Shown here: positions 17,580-26,445 of the stretch, piece after piece
Numbering within the stretch: the first letter of the stretch is position 1
Layout of the letters: each line of letters starts with the position of its first letter
NCBI RefSeq assembly: GCF_024806495.1
Contig: NZ_JANUFF010000002.1
Span: 124,001-188,000, forward strand
Direction: 5' to 3'
DNA from: Chryseobacterium sp. JUb7
GTDB taxonomy: Bacteria; Bacteroidota; Bacteroidia; Flavobacteriales; Weeksellaceae
DNA: 64,000 nucleotides
Program-made: the position numbers and the translations under genes
The notes under the pieces: model-generated
Database searches by the model: none
What the model was told of the DNA's origin: nothing
What the model saw: only the letters and a program-made list of their open reading frames with translations

Positions 17580-18674
17580 TTATCTTCTGAAGCCGCCTCC
17601 GCCGCCTCCACCGCCGGATCTGAAGCCACCGCCTCCACCAGATGAACCGCCGCTTCTAAAGCCACCGCCTCCAGAGTTGTTGAAGCCGCCATTTGATCTG
17701 AAACCACTGTTGCTGTCATTTGATCTGAAGCCCTCGTTTCTGTATCGCGGTTGTGATTGCTGTTGATAATTGTAGTTAGGTCTGGTCTGAGGGTTCTGAT
17801 TTCTGAAACCTTGGTTTCTGTAACCTCCGTTCATATTACCTTGCTGTCTGAATCCTCCGTTTGAATTTCCCTGTCTGAAACCTCCGGTATTGTTAGATCC
17901 TCTGAATCCTGAAGCTCCTGAAGTATTACTGTTTCTAAAGCCGCCACTATTTCTGATGATCGTATTGTTGCTATTATTTCTGAAACCTGCTACATTACTA
18001 TAGCTGTTAAATCCTCTGCCATCGGAGCCGCTTCTTCTGTACATTGGTCTGTTGTAATAGCCATTACCCCAGTATCCACCTCCCCAGTATCCGCCGCCAT
18101 ACCAGCCACCATATCCATAACCTCCCCAGAAAGGATCATACATTCCTCCCCAATAAGGTGAGTATCCCCAGCCCATATTCCAGCCTCCGCCCCAGCCCCA
18201 GGAATTACCCCAGCCCCAAGACATGCCAAGACCCCAGCCCCAGCCTCTGTTCATTCCCCAGTACGGACTATAGTAGCCACCACCCCAACCCCAAGGAGAT
18301 CCCCATCCCCAAGAATTATCGTAGTAGTTTGTCTGAGATCCTGCAAAATTTCCCCAGTCAGAATCCGTAGCTGTTCCATTGGTATTATAATCATTCCAAG
18401 AATCATATCTGTTTTCTCTTGAGTTTGCTTCAGCATTCTGAATAACGTTTGAGTCCTGATAATAATCGTAGTATTGACCTACTCTGTTTCCGCCATCATT
18501 AATAATCACGCCTTCCGGTAGTGTATCCTTGTTGGGATCATAGTAAACCCCATCGGTCTCGCTATACCCACCCATCTGAGCACCACAAGACATAAGCAGT
18601 AATCCACTTGATATTGCTAAAATCCCTTTAGACTTTAACATACCGAGTAAATTTTTATGTATATTTCTTTTCAT
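17580..18674 (-). CDS. Trp/Gly/Tyr-rich surface lipoprotein of unknown function
   Basis: 364 residues. A signal peptide with lipobox LLMSC (start either ATG 18674 or ATG 18641) points to a lipoprotein. After an acidic, Tyr/Asn-rich part comes an extreme low-complexity block of about 100 residues made of W, G, Y, P, M and S ([20 protein letters not shown]), then about 130 residues of GFR-type repeats with Asn, Gln, Ser and finally Gly-only runs ending GGGFRR. No enzyme motif is seen. Such sequences suggest an extended or phase-separating, sugar- or surface-binding protein, which is inference. In Flavobacteriia a protein of this type often sits next to proS; here it is divergent from proS. Confidence 0.7.
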   Translation of the reverse strand: MKRNIHKNLLGMLKSKGILAISSGLLLMSCGAQMGGYSETDGVYYDPNKDTLPEGVIINDGGNRVGQYYDYYQDSNVIQNAEANSRENRYDSWNDYNTNGTATDSDWGNFAGSQTNYYDNSWGWGSPWGWGGGYYSPYWGMNRGWGWGLGMSWGWGNSWGWGGGWNMGWGYSPYWGGMYDPFWGGYGYGGWYGGGYWGGGYWGNGYYNRPMYRRSGSDGRGFNSYSNVAGFRNNSNNTIIRNSGGFRNSNTSGASGFRGSNNTGGFRQGNSNGGFRQQGNMNGGYRNQGFRNQNPQTRPNYNYQQQSQPRYRNEGFRSNDSNSGFRSNGGFNNSGGGGFRSGGSSGGGGGFRSGGGGGGGGFRR

Positions 18675-18701
18675 GATAACGTAAAGATTTTTAATTTAAA
18701 T

Positions 18702-18709
18702 TATATTTG
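18702..18709 (+). promoter_or_regulatory. proS: -7 element of proS
   Basis: TATATTTG matches TAnnTTTG. RNA would start near 18714, giving a leader of about 105 bases that contains repeated GTACC motifs and a hairpin with T tract (see 18715-18775). It also excludes the longer in-frame start at 18657. Confidence 0.55.
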
Positions 18710-18714
18710 CAATC

Positions 18715-18775
18715 TGTACCAAAAATGTACCAAACACCGGTACAAAAAATCTATCAAAAATAGATTTTTATTTTT
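18715..18775 (+). promoter_or_regulatory. proS: Candidate structured leader of proS
   Basis: TGTACC occurs at 18715-18720 and 18726-18731 and both can pair with GGTACA at 18739-18744, giving two exclusive hairpins. Then ATCTAT / ATAGAT (18749-18754, 18760-18765) forms a short hairpin followed by TTTTT-A-TTTTT, resembling a weak terminator. The layout suggests attenuation, but the same bases contain the opposite-strand -7 element at 18755-18762. Confidence 0.35.
18755..18762 (-). promoter_or_regulatory. -7 element of the Trp/Gly-rich lipoprotein gene
   Basis: TATTTTTG on the minus strand. RNA would start near 18750, about 75 bases before ATG 18674. The promoters of this gene and proS therefore face away from each other with overlapping transcribed regions. 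Confidence 0.45.
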
Positions 18776-18818
18776 AGATAACAATAATAGGAAAAAGTTA
18801 AAAAAATTAAAAAAAATA

Positions 18819-20294
18819 ATGGCAAAATTAACCTCAAGAAGCGAAGATTACAGCAAATGGTATAATGAGTTGGTTGTTAAGGCTGACTTAGCTGAAAACT
18901 CAGGAGTAAGAGGATGCATGGTTATCAAACCATATGGCTATGCAATCTGGGAGAAAATGCGTGACGAAATGGATAAAAAATTCAAAGAAACAGGTCACGT
19001 TAATGCTTATTTCCCGCTTTTTGTACCCAAGAGCTTGTTTGAGGCTGAAGAAAAAAATGCAGAAGGTTTTGCTAAAGAATGCGCAGTAGTTACTCACTAC
19101 AGATTAAAAACAGATCCGAACAACCCATCAAAACTTATTGTAGATCCGGATGCGAAACTTGAAGAAGAACTGATTGTACGTCCTACTTCAGAAGCAATTA
19201 TCTGGAATACCTATAAAAACTGGATTCAGTCTTACAGAGATTTACCGATATTGATCAACCAGTGGGCAAATGTTGTCCGTTGGGAAATGAGAACCCGTTT
19301 ATTCCTCAGAACAGCAGAGTTTTTATGGCAGGAAGGGCACACCGCTCATGCAACTAAAGATGAAGCTGTAGAAGAAGCAGAAAAAATGAATAAAGTATAC
19401 GCAGATTTTGCAGAAAACTTTATGGCAATGCCGGTAATTCAAGGGTTAAAAACACCTTCTGAAAGATTTGCAGGAGCTGATGAAACCTATTGTATTGAAG
19501 CATTAATGCAGGATGGAAAGGCTCTTCAGGCAGGAACTTCTCACTTCTTAGGTCAGAATTTCGCAAAAGCATTTGACGTAAAATTCACCAATAAAGAAGG
19601 AAAAATAGAGCACGCTTGGGCAACATCTTGGGGAACATCAACTCGTTTGATGGGAGCTTTGATCATGACACACTCGGATGATTTCGGATTGGTATTGCCT
19701 CCAACTTTGGCTCCGATTCAGGTGGTAATTGTTCCTATCTTCAAAGGTGAAGAGCAATTAAACCAGATCAGTGAAGTAGCATTGGATATTCAGGCTAAGC
19801 TGAGAGCAAAAGGAATTTCTGTGAAATTCGATAATGATACACAGAACAAACCAGGCTGGAAATTCGCGGAATACGAATTAAAAGGTGTTCCTGTAAGAAT
19901 TGCAATGGGACCAAGAGATTTAGAAAACAAATCTGTAGAAATTGCAAGAAGAGATAATTTAACGAAAGAAGTGCGTTCAATCGACGGATTAGATTCTTAT
20001 ATCGAAGAATTATTAAAGACTATTCAAAACGATCTTTATACGAAAGCAGCAAACTTCAGAGAAGACAACATCACAAGAGTTGACACTTACGAAGAGTTCA
20101 AAAACGTTTTAGAAGAGAAAGGTGGATTTATCTATGCTCATTGGGACGGAACAGCAGAAGAAGAAGAGCAGATAAAGGATGAAACCAAGGCAACGATCAG
20201 ATGTATTCCTTTAGATGACGATATTGAAGAAGGCGTTTCTTTAATTTCAGGAAAACCTTCAAAAAGACGAGTTTTATTCGCTAAAGCATACTAA
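18819..20294 (+). CDS. proS: Prolyl-tRNA synthetase (archaeal/eukaryote-type, no editing insert)
   Basis: 491 residues from ATG 18819 ([17 protein letters not shown]), the usual start and size of the shorter ProRS type; the frame is open from 18657 but that part is untranslated leader. Class II aaRS motifs are present: motif 2 in [20 protein letters not shown] (about residues 148-167), [19 protein letters not shown] active-site region and motif 3 in the [20 protein letters not shown] segment, followed by the anticodon-binding domain ([13 protein letters not shown]) and a C-terminal zinc-type domain ending RVLFAKAY. It charges tRNA-Pro with proline. It carries its own promoter, structured leader and terminator. 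Confidence 0.95.
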   Translation: MAKLTSRSEDYSKWYNELVVKADLAENSGVRGCMVIKPYGYAIWEKMRDEMDKKFKETGHVNAYFPLFVPKSLFEAEEKNAEGFAKECAVVTHYRLKTDPNNPSKLIVDPDAKLEEELIVRPTSEAIIWNTYKNWIQSYRDLPILINQWANVVRWEMRTRLFLRTAEFLWQEGHTAHATKDEAVEEAEKMNKVYADFAENFMAMPVIQGLKTPSERFAGADETYCIEALMQDGKALQAGTSHFLGQNFAKAFDVKFTNKEGKIEHAWATSWGTSTRLMGALIMTHSDDFGLVLPPTLAPIQVVIVPIFKGEEQLNQISEVALDIQAKLRAKGISVKFDNDTQNKPGWKFAEYELKGVPVRIAMGPRDLENKSVEIARRDNLTKEVRSIDGLDSYIEELLKTIQNDLYTKAANFREDNITRVDTYEEFKNVLEEKGGFIYAHWDGTAEEEEQIKDETKATIRCIPLDDDIEEGVSLISGKPSKRRVLFAKAY

Positions 20295-20318
20295 AATTCA
20301 ACTTAATAAAATTAACAA

Positions 20319-20357
20319 ATCTTTAAAAATTCATGTAATTTTTAAAGATTTTTTTTT
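20319..20357 (+). terminator. Intrinsic terminator of proS
   Basis: Stem ATCTTTAAAAATT / AATTTTTAAAGAT (20319-20331, 20337-20349) followed by eight T. Confidence 0.85.
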
Positions 20358-20422
20358 GATATTAAATATTTGGAAGAATTTTTGATTAAATTTATACAAC
20401 ATTAATCTCAAAATAATTTATT

Positions 20423-21718
20423 ATGTCTTTAAACGTCATTGATTTAATTAAAGGACAATTAGGTCCCGCTTTAGTATCTCAGGCTGCCTCTCAGTTTGGA
20501 GAAAGTGAATCAGGTATTTCCAAAGCAATCAGTGGTCTGTTGCCTGCTGTTGTCGGAGGATTAGCCAACAATTCCAATAACCCCGGAGTACTTGATGCCA
20601 TCACCAATGCTTCATCCAGTGGAATTTTAGGAAATTTATTAGGAGGATCTTCTGATAATTCCATTATTTCAACTTTGTTATCCTCTATTTTTGGTGACAA
20701 ACTTAGCGGATTGGTAAATTCTATTGCATCTTTTGCAGGAATCAGTAATAATTCATCAAGCTCTTTATTAAATCTGGTAACAGGAGCTACGGTAGGCTCT
20801 ATCGGAAAATATGCTGCAGACAATAATTTGGACAAATCCGGAATTTCAAGCTTATTGAGTGACCAAAAAGGGATTGTTTCCACACTATTACCAGCCGGAC
20901 TCTCTTTAGCCTCCTTAAATATCGGAGACTGGGCCAAAGGTTACAAATTTGACAATGATAATGATGCGATAAAAACAACTCCTCATGAAGAGCCGAAAGT
21001 AGAAGTAACAAGAAGTACAACCTCTAACGGAACTTTTCCTGAACGAAATAATGACAGCGGGGGCTCGATCTGGAAATGGTTGCTTCCGCTTTTACTTTTA
21101 ATCGCTGCAGGCTATTTTCTATGGAAACAGTGTGAAAAGAAAGAAACCACCACTACAACTACTGTAGCTACAGACTCTACAGGAACCTCTTCTGACACCA
21201 CTGTCACTTCCGATACAAGTACAGCAGCGGCACCAACCTCTAAAGTAGATGAAAATATTGATCTGAACGGTACAGCACTGAAAGGTTACAAAGGCGGACT
21301 TGAAGATCAAATGATTGCCTTCCTGAAATCCGATGGTTATAAAAATGCTGCAAATGACGCTGCTTTAAAGGATAAATGGTATGATTTCGATCACGTAAAT
21401 TTCAAAACAGGAAGTGGAAATCAACTTGAAGCCGGATCTGAAGGTCAGTTGCAAAATTTGGTTGCTATTTTAAAGGCTTATCCTGAAGCAAAAATTAAAA
21501 TCGGCGGTTATACTGATAAGACAGGAAATGAAGCTGTAAACCTAAAAATATCTAAAGAAAGAGCAGCTTTCATCAAAGACTGGCTAGGTAAGCAGGGAGT
21601 GGGAGCTCAGGTTTTAGATGCTGAAGGATACGGAAGCCAATTTGCTAAAGTAGATGCAAAAGCTTCTGATGCAGAAAGAGCTACAGACAGAAAGATGTCG
21701 GTAAGATTTGCAAAATAA
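20423..21718 (+). CDS. DUF937 - transmembrane - OmpA-domain protein
   Basis: 431 residues. The first 170 residues are a DUF937 (YidB-like) domain (SLNVIDLIKGQLGPALVSQA; ISGLLPAVVGGLANNS). A single membrane helix WLLPLLLLIAAGYFLWKQ lies at about 218-235, then a Thr/Ser-rich linker, then a C-terminal OmpA-like domain (residues about 315-431) with VNFKTGSGNQL, IGGYTDKTGNEAVNLKISKERA and ATDRKMSVRF, the peptidoglycan-binding pattern with Asp and Arg present. It therefore probably links the inner membrane to the cell wall with the DUF937 part in the cytosol. The single gene has its own terminator. Confidence 0.85.
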   Translation: MSLNVIDLIKGQLGPALVSQAASQFGESESGISKAISGLLPAVVGGLANNSNNPGVLDAITNASSSGILGNLLGGSSDNSIISTLLSSIFGDKLSGLVNSIASFAGISNNSSSSLLNLVTGATVGSIGKYAADNNLDKSGISSLLSDQKGIVSTLLPAGLSLASLNIGDWAKGYKFDNDNDAIKTTPHEEPKVEVTRSTTSNGTFPERNNDSGGSIWKWLLPLLLLIAAGYFLWKQCEKKETTTTTTVATDSTGTSSDTTVTSDTSTAAAPTSKVDENIDLNGTALKGYKGGLEDQMIAFLKSDGYKNAANDAALKDKWYDFDHVNFKTGSGNQLEAGSEGQLQNLVAILKAYPEAKIKIGGYTDKTGNEAVNLKISKERAAFIKDWLGKQGVGAQVLDAEGYGSQFAKVDAKASDAERATDRKMSVRFAK

Positions 21719-21743
21719 ATTACTGACAACCCATAAAATTAAG

Positions 21744-21775
21744 TCCCGGAAAGTTATTTTTCGGGATTTTTCTTT
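21744..21775 (+). terminator. Intrinsic terminator of the OmpA-domain gene
   Basis: Stem TCCCGGAAA / TTTTCGGGA (21744-21766, one wobble) and a T-rich tail. Confidence 0.85.
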
Positions 21776-21784
21776 TTGAGTGTT

Positions 21785-21814
21785 TTGTGGTTTTCATTTA
21801 TTTAATTACATTTG
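21785..21814 (+). promoter_or_regulatory. mntH: Full consensus promoter of mntH (TTG-N19-TACATTTG)
   Basis: TTG (21785-21787), a 19-base spacer and TACATTTG (21807-21814) match the flavobacterial promoter exactly. The start codon follows 19 bases later. The transcription start lies inside the inverted repeat at 21813-21830. Confidence 0.75.
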
Positions 21815-21830
21815 TTAGTCATTTCTAACA
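21813..21830. promoter_or_regulatory. mntH: Candidate metal-regulator operator of mntH
   Basis: TGTTAG - TCATTT - CTAACA is a perfect 6-base inverted repeat (21813-21818 and 21825-21830) overlapping the -7 element and the expected start of transcription. A TTAG/CTAA core is typical of DtxR/MntR-family boxes, which repress Nramp genes in many bacteria. No regulator gene is in the window. Confidence 0.45.
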
Positions 21831-21833
21831 TTT

Positions 21834-23168
21834 ATGAATTTGAATTTAAAAAACGCCTGGCGTAAAGATAAAACATCTCATTCCTTATCAGAAGTCTATT
21901 CATCGGTAAAAGTTCCTAAAAACGCAAGTTTTTGGCGAAAATATCTTGCTTTTGCCGGCCCGGGACTGATGGTAGCTGTCGGCTATATGGATCCGGGAAA
22001 CTGGGCTACAGATATTGCGGGAGGAGCACAATTCGGGTATACCCTGCTTTCGGTTATTTTAATTTCCAATATTTTTGCGATGGTTTTACAGCATTTGTCG
22101 GTAAAACTGGGCGTGGTGGCAGAAAGAGATTTGGCTCAGGCCTGCAGAGATCATTTTGGTCCTAAAACCAATTTTATGCTCTGGGTTTTCTGTGAAATAG
22201 CCATCGCTGCCTGTGATCTCGCAGAAGTTATCGGATCTGCAATTGCTCTGAACCTGCTTTTCCATATTCCACTCACCTGGGGAATTGTGATTACCACCGT
22301 AGATGTGCTTATTATTCTTTTGCTGCAATCCAAAGGTTTCAGATGGATAGAAAGTATTGTGGGCGGATTAATTTTTATTATTCTTGCCTGTTTTATTTAC
22401 GAAATCGTGATTTCTCAACCAGCCTTTAACGAAATTCTGGGCGGGTTGGTTCCAAAAGCAGAAATCATTCAAAATCCGGCAATGCTTTATATTGCGATCG
22501 GAATTCTGGGAGCAACCGTAATGCCCCACAACCTTTATCTACACAGCAGTATCGTACAAACAAGAGACTATACCCGTGATAAAGAAGGGAAAAAAGAAGC
22601 TATAAAATTTGCGACTTTAGACAGTACAGTTTCATTAATGCTTGCCTTTTTTATTAACGGAGCTATTTTAATCCTTGCAGCAGCAACTTTTCACGTCACA
22701 GGAAATAAACACGTGGCGGATATTCATGATGCCTATAAAATGTTAACGCCTATTCTGGGCGCTTCTATGGCGAGTATTGCATTTGCGATTGCTTTACTGG
22801 CATCCGGCCAAAATTCGACATTAACAGGAACTTTAGCCGGCCAGATTGTGATGGAAGGTTTTTTAAATATCAGGTTAAAACCATGGCTGAGACGTCTTAT
22901 TACAAGATTGATTGCTGTAATTCCTGCGTTAATTGTGGCCATTCTGTATGGTGAAGAAGGTACAACTGAATTATTGGTTTTAAGTCAGGTAATTTTGTCA
23001 ATGCAGCTGAGCTTTGCCGTAGTTCCACTTGTTATGTTCACAAATGATAAAGCTAAAATGGGAGAATTCGTAAATAAGCCTATTTTAAAAATCTCTGTGT
23101 GGATTATTTCTGTCATTATTATCATTTTAAATCTTTACTTACTGTATCAGACATTTTTTGGAGAATAG
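21834..23168 (+). CDS. mntH: Nramp-family divalent metal transporter (MntH)
   Basis: 444 residues, inner-membrane protein with about 11 hydrophobic segments. Nramp signatures are plain: AVGYMDPGNWATDIAGGAQF in helix 1 (the metal-binding DPGN) and ATVMPHNLYLHSSIVQTRD in helix 6 (the MPH motif). It imports Mn(II) and other divalent metals with protons. It is a single gene with an exact consensus promoter and a candidate DtxR/MntR operator. Confidence 0.93.
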   Translation: MNLNLKNAWRKDKTSHSLSEVYSSVKVPKNASFWRKYLAFAGPGLMVAVGYMDPGNWATDIAGGAQFGYTLLSVILISNIFAMVLQHLSVKLGVVAERDLAQACRDHFGPKTNFMLWVFCEIAIAACDLAEVIGSAIALNLLFHIPLTWGIVITTVDVLIILLLQSKGFRWIESIVGGLIFIILACFIYEIVISQPAFNEILGGLVPKAEIIQNPAMLYIAIGILGATVMPHNLYLHSSIVQTRDYTRDKEGKKEAIKFATLDSTVSLMLAFFINGAILILAAATFHVTGNKHVADIHDAYKMLTPILGASMASIAFAIALLASGQNSTLTGTLAGQIVMEGFLNIRLKPWLRRLITRLIAVIPALIVAILYGEEGTTELLVLSQVILSMQLSFAVVPLVMFTNDKAKMGEFVNKPILKISVWIISVIIIILNLYLLYQTFFGE

Positions 23169-23400
23169 TCAATGGTGAATTTTATACATTGAAAAATACC
23201 GTTGGTTATTCGTGTATTTAAACCACTTCTTCAAAAATTTTCAGAATGTTTTCCGCCCTCCGATGGAAGGGAATTCTTCATGGTTTATTATAAGTCAAAA
23301 AAACAGCAATGATAAACCAAGAACGAAATTCTGCCTAAATGTCATTATTTTTTCTTTGGCAGAATCTTTGTCAAACAATAATGAAAATAAATATTGAATT

Positions 23401-23937
23401 ATGGAAAATCAGGATATTAACGAAGAAAGCATCAATAATCAAGAAGATACAAATATTCATAACGAAGCGGTAGCTGAAGAAAATGTGACAGCAAAACCTT
23501 CTGCGGAGGAACTTTTGGCAGAAGAGAAAGACCGTTACATCAGATTATACGCTGAGTTTGAAAACTATAAAAAAAGAACTTCAAAAGAGAAAATGGAATT
23601 CTTTCAGTATGCCAATCAGGATATGATGATCTCTATGCTTGGAGTATTGGATGATTTTGAAAGAGCGATTAAAGAAATTGCTAAAAACGGAAATTCTGCA
23701 GATCTTCAGGGTGTTGAATTAATTTATAATAAATTCAAAAACAAACTGACTGAAAAAGGGTTGCAAACAATGGAAGTAAAAGCCGGAGACAGCTTTAACG
23801 TAGATTTCCATGAAGCGATCACTCAAATTCCTGCACCATCAGATGATCTGAAGGGCAAAATTGTAGATGTAATTGAAACCGGATATACTTTAGGTGATAA
23901 GGTAATTCGTTTTGCAAAAGTAGTAACGGGTAATTAA
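23401..23937 (+). CDS. grpE: GrpE nucleotide exchange factor
   Basis: 178 residues with the GrpE plan: an acidic, Asn/Glu-rich tail (1-40), a long helix ([30 protein letters not shown]) and a C-terminal beta domain with [20 protein letters not shown] and [20 protein letters not shown]. GrpE exchanges ADP on DnaK. The gene lies 74 bases before dnaJ in a presumed heat-shock operon; dnaK is not in the window. No CIRCE element is seen in the 232 bases upstream, which hold several inverted repeats instead. A 61-codon open frame there (23212-23397) does not look real. Confidence 0.93.
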   Translation: MENQDINEESINNQEDTNIHNEAVAEENVTAKPSAEELLAEEKDRYIRLYAEFENYKKRTSKEKMEFFQYANQDMMISMLGVLDDFERAIKEIAKNGNSADLQGVELIYNKFKNKLTEKGLQTMEVKAGDSFNVDFHEAITQIPAPSDDLKGKIVDVIETGYTLGDKVIRFAKVVTGN

Positions 23938-24011
23938 TATTAATAAATGATAAATGCTATAAGCTACGGCTTAAGGTAACCACTTCATTTATCAATAACA
24001 ATTATAAAGAC

Positions 24012-25130
24012 ATGTCAAAAAGAGATTATTACGAGGTTCTTGAGATCAGCAAATCTGCCTCAGCCGACGAAATAAAGAAAGCTTACCGTAAAATGGCGAT
24101 CAAGTTTCACCCAGATAAAAATCCGGGTGATAAAGAAGCTGAAGAAAAATTTAAAGAAGCAGCAGAAGCCTACGAAGTATTGAGTGACGAACAAAAACGT
24201 GCAAGATACGACCAGTTCGGTCATGCCGGAGTTGGCGGAAACGGAGGCTTTGGTGGCGGAGGTTTCGGAGGCGGAATGAACATGGAAGATATTTTCAGCC
24301 AGTTTGGAGATATTTTCGGTGGCGGTTTCGGAGGATTCGGAGGTGGCGGCGGAGGCCGTCAGCAGGTAAAAGGTTCTAATTTAAGAATCAGAATCAAGCT
24401 GAACCTTGAGGAAATGGTAAACGGAACTCAAAAAACCATTAAAGTAAAAAAAATGAAGATGGCAGAAGGAGCCACTTCAAAAACCTGTCCTACATGTAAC
24501 GGTTCAGGGGTTCAGGTGAAAGTAATGAACACGATGTTTGGGCAGATGCAGACTCAGACAACCTGCGGAACTTGTCAGGGAATCGGAAAAGTTGCAGATA
24601 AAATTCCTGCCGGAGCGAATGCTCAGGGTCTGGTAAAAGATGAGGAGGAAATTACCATTAATATTCCTGCCGGAGCAAGAGACGGTATTCAGCTTAATGT
24701 AAGAGGAAAAGGGAATGATGCTCCTTTTGGAGGAATAGCAGGAGATTTGCTGGTTATTGTAGAGGAAGAAGTAGATAAAGTAATTAAGAGAGAAGGCGAT
24801 AATCTTCATCAGGAATTATATGTTTCATTCGCTGAAGCAGCTTTGGGAACTAAGAAAGAAGTTCCAACTGTAGGTGGTAAAGTGAAAATCACGGTTGATC
24901 CGGGAACTCAATCCGGAAAGATATTAAGGCTGGCCGGAAAAGGTCTTCCAAGTATCGACAGCTATGGAAAGGGTGATATGTTTATTCATATCAATGTCTG
25001 GACTCCGCAGAAGCTGACGAAAGATCAAAAAGATTTCTTCGAAAAGCAAATGGCAAGCGGAGAAATGGTTGCAGAACCATCCGGAAAAGAAAAAACTTTC
25101 TTCGATAAAGTGAAAGATTTATTCAACTAA
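24012..25130 (+). CDS. dnaJ: DnaJ co-chaperone with only one zinc centre
   Basis: 372 residues. A J domain (1-70) with HPD at 33-35, a Gly/Phe region (71-116), two substrate-binding beta domains and a C-terminal dimerisation part are all present. The zinc finger is odd: only two CxxCxGxG motifs occur, CPTCNGSG (159-166) and CGTCQGIG (185-192). By alignment to E. coli DnaJ these are motifs 2 and 3 (zinc centre 2); motifs 1 and 4 (centre 1) are replaced by Cys-free stretches (KMAEGATSK and [10 protein letters not shown]). DnaJ delivers unfolded clients to DnaK and stimulates its ATPase; it pairs with grpE just upstream. Confidence 0.94.
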   Translation: MSKRDYYEVLEISKSASADEIKKAYRKMAIKFHPDKNPGDKEAEEKFKEAAEAYEVLSDEQKRARYDQFGHAGVGGNGGFGGGGFGGGMNMEDIFSQFGDIFGGGFGGFGGGGGGRQQVKGSNLRIRIKLNLEEMVNGTQKTIKVKKMKMAEGATSKTCPTCNGSGVQVKVMNTMFGQMQTQTTCGTCQGIGKVADKIPAGANAQGLVKDEEEITINIPAGARDGIQLNVRGKGNDAPFGGIAGDLLVIVEEEVDKVIKREGDNLHQELYVSFAEAALGTKKEVPTVGGKVKITVDPGTQSGKILRLAGKGLPSIDSYGKGDMFIHINVWTPQKLTKDQKDFFEKQMASGEMVAEPSGKEKTFFDKVKDLFN

Positions 25131-25136
25131 ATATAT

Positions 25137-25164
25137 AAAGGATTCTTACGGGAATCCTTTTTTT
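25137..25164 (+). terminator. Intrinsic terminator of grpE-dnaJ
   Basis: Stem AAAGGATTC / GAATCCTTT (25137-25145, 25152-25160) and seven T in all. Confidence 0.9.
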
Positions 25165-25206
25165 ATGCTCAATTATGTCGTTTAATTTTGAAAAATAAAT
25201 TAAACT

Positions 25207-25656
25207 ATGAAATCAATATTCTCATTTATTTCTCTATTAATTCTATTTATTTCCTGTAAAAAAGAAAAGCAAAATTTATGGAATCAAGGAATTAAGACTG
25301 AAGTAAAAGATATATCAAATAATTCATTTCGTGAAAAAATTCTTCCTAGAATAGAACATGAAAATGATCGAAAAAAATTAACCATTCTTTTAGATCGTTT
25401 AGATAAGCAGAATTTAAGTCTTTGCGATTTTATTAGAAGAGAGTTCGAAATCGATGATTCGTGTTTTGCTATAGCGAAAGAAACATATCCCGATCCAGAA
25501 ATGCAGATTAAATTTATGGAAGTTCATGATAATGTTTACGAAATAGCCCATAGAAAATTTTTAAAGCAAACCAATTTCACTGAACATGATGCATTATTTC
25601 TAACTGTTGTCTACTCTTTTGATGATAATGTTAAAAAATTCTGTGGCAAATATTAA
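25207..25656 (+). CDS. Small lipoprotein of unknown function
   Basis: 149 residues. MKSIFSFISLLILFISC is a lipoprotein signal peptide with Cys17 as the likely lipidated residue, followed by a Lys-rich KKEKQ. The mature part is helical and charged, with three further Cys (SLCDF, DSCFA, KKFCGK). I do not recognise a family. It stands alone between the dnaJ terminator and the next gene and is richer in A/T than its neighbours. Confidence 0.6.
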   Translation: MKSIFSFISLLILFISCKKEKQNLWNQGIKTEVKDISNNSFREKILPRIEHENDRKKLTILLDRLDKQNLSLCDFIRREFEIDDSCFAIAKETYPDPEMQIKFMEVHDNVYEIAHRKFLKQTNFTEHDALFLTVVYSFDDNVKKFCGKY

Positions 25657-25743
25657 TTAATGCTACTTTTTCAAGCCCCCATTTTATTTATCCATAAATT
25701 TTCTTTTATATTTGCTTAAACACCAAAATATTTACAGAAATTA

Positions 25744-26424
25744 ATGGATTCAAAAACCATACTCTTAAACGCCTGCAACGCGGTAGCCAATCACCTCGAA
25801 GGTTTTGAAATTTTCAGAAAAGGACAACGGCTCAAAAAAATAGCAGCAGACAAAGATATCTTCTTTGAAATCACTTTTGAAACGAGTTTTATCAACCATT
25901 CGTCTCATATTATGATAATTCCGAATATCGCTGTTTATTCCAAAAGATTAAAGAAATGGCAAATAGAGCATACCAAAAATGAATTCTCTTCCGGATTGAT
26001 TTACGGAAACCATCTGGGCTACCTTACTCCCCTTCAGACATGGAAAAGATGGAATCTGGCGGGTCTTTCTTTTGAAAATTCCGTGAATGAAATTACTAAA
26101 AATATTCAGAAATATGCACTGCCGGTTTTCGATCTGTTTAATTCTAAAGAAGACGCCATTGAATTTCTTAAACATAACGGAACACAATTTAACCGGTATT
26201 CCGGACATTCTTTAAGTCCTCTCGATTTTTTATTATGTTTTGCAGATCAGGATACGTCTGAAATCTTTTTTAATAACTTTATCAGAAATTGTGGATACAA
26301 AGGGAAAATTCTAAGCCTTTACGATAAATTAAAAACAGAAAATGAGATTGATCTCAATCATTCGGAGTTCGTTGACGCCGCCAAAATAAAACTTGCTTAT
26401 GTCAACGGCATTTCAATACAATAA
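25744..26424 (+). CDS. Cytosolic protein of unknown function
   Basis: 226 residues without signal peptide or membrane segment. The first half (FEIFRKGQRLKKIAADKDIFFEITFETSFINHSS) has alternating beta character and loosely resembles DUF4304-type proteins; the second half is helical (LSPLDFLLCFADQDTSEIFF). I cannot name it. The GH43 gene starts 21 bases after its stop, so both may be transcribed together. Confidence 0.6.
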   Translation: MDSKTILLNACNAVANHLEGFEIFRKGQRLKKIAADKDIFFEITFETSFINHSSHIMIIPNIAVYSKRLKKWQIEHTKNEFSSGLIYGNHLGYLTPLQTWKRWNLAGLSFENSVNEITKNIQKYALPVFDLFNSKEDAIEFLKHNGTQFNRYSGHSLSPLDFLLCFADQDTSEIFFNNFIRNCGYKGKILSLYDKLKTENEIDLNHSEFVDAAKIKLAYVNGISIQ

Positions 26425-26445
26425 TTCAGTTCATAACTTTTACTC

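Noticed and set aside
17990..18436. Several shadow frames inside the Trp/Gly-rich gene on both strands
   Set aside because: They arise from the skewed base composition of the WG and GFR repeats and carry no signals.
18657..18818. 54-residue extension of ProRS
   Set aside because: Low-complexity, Lys-rich; the proS promoter and leader lie within it and the family start is at 18819.
23212..23397. 61-codon open frame upstream of grpE
   Set aside because: Odd composition, overlaps the inverted repeats of the grpE leader, no recognisable domain.
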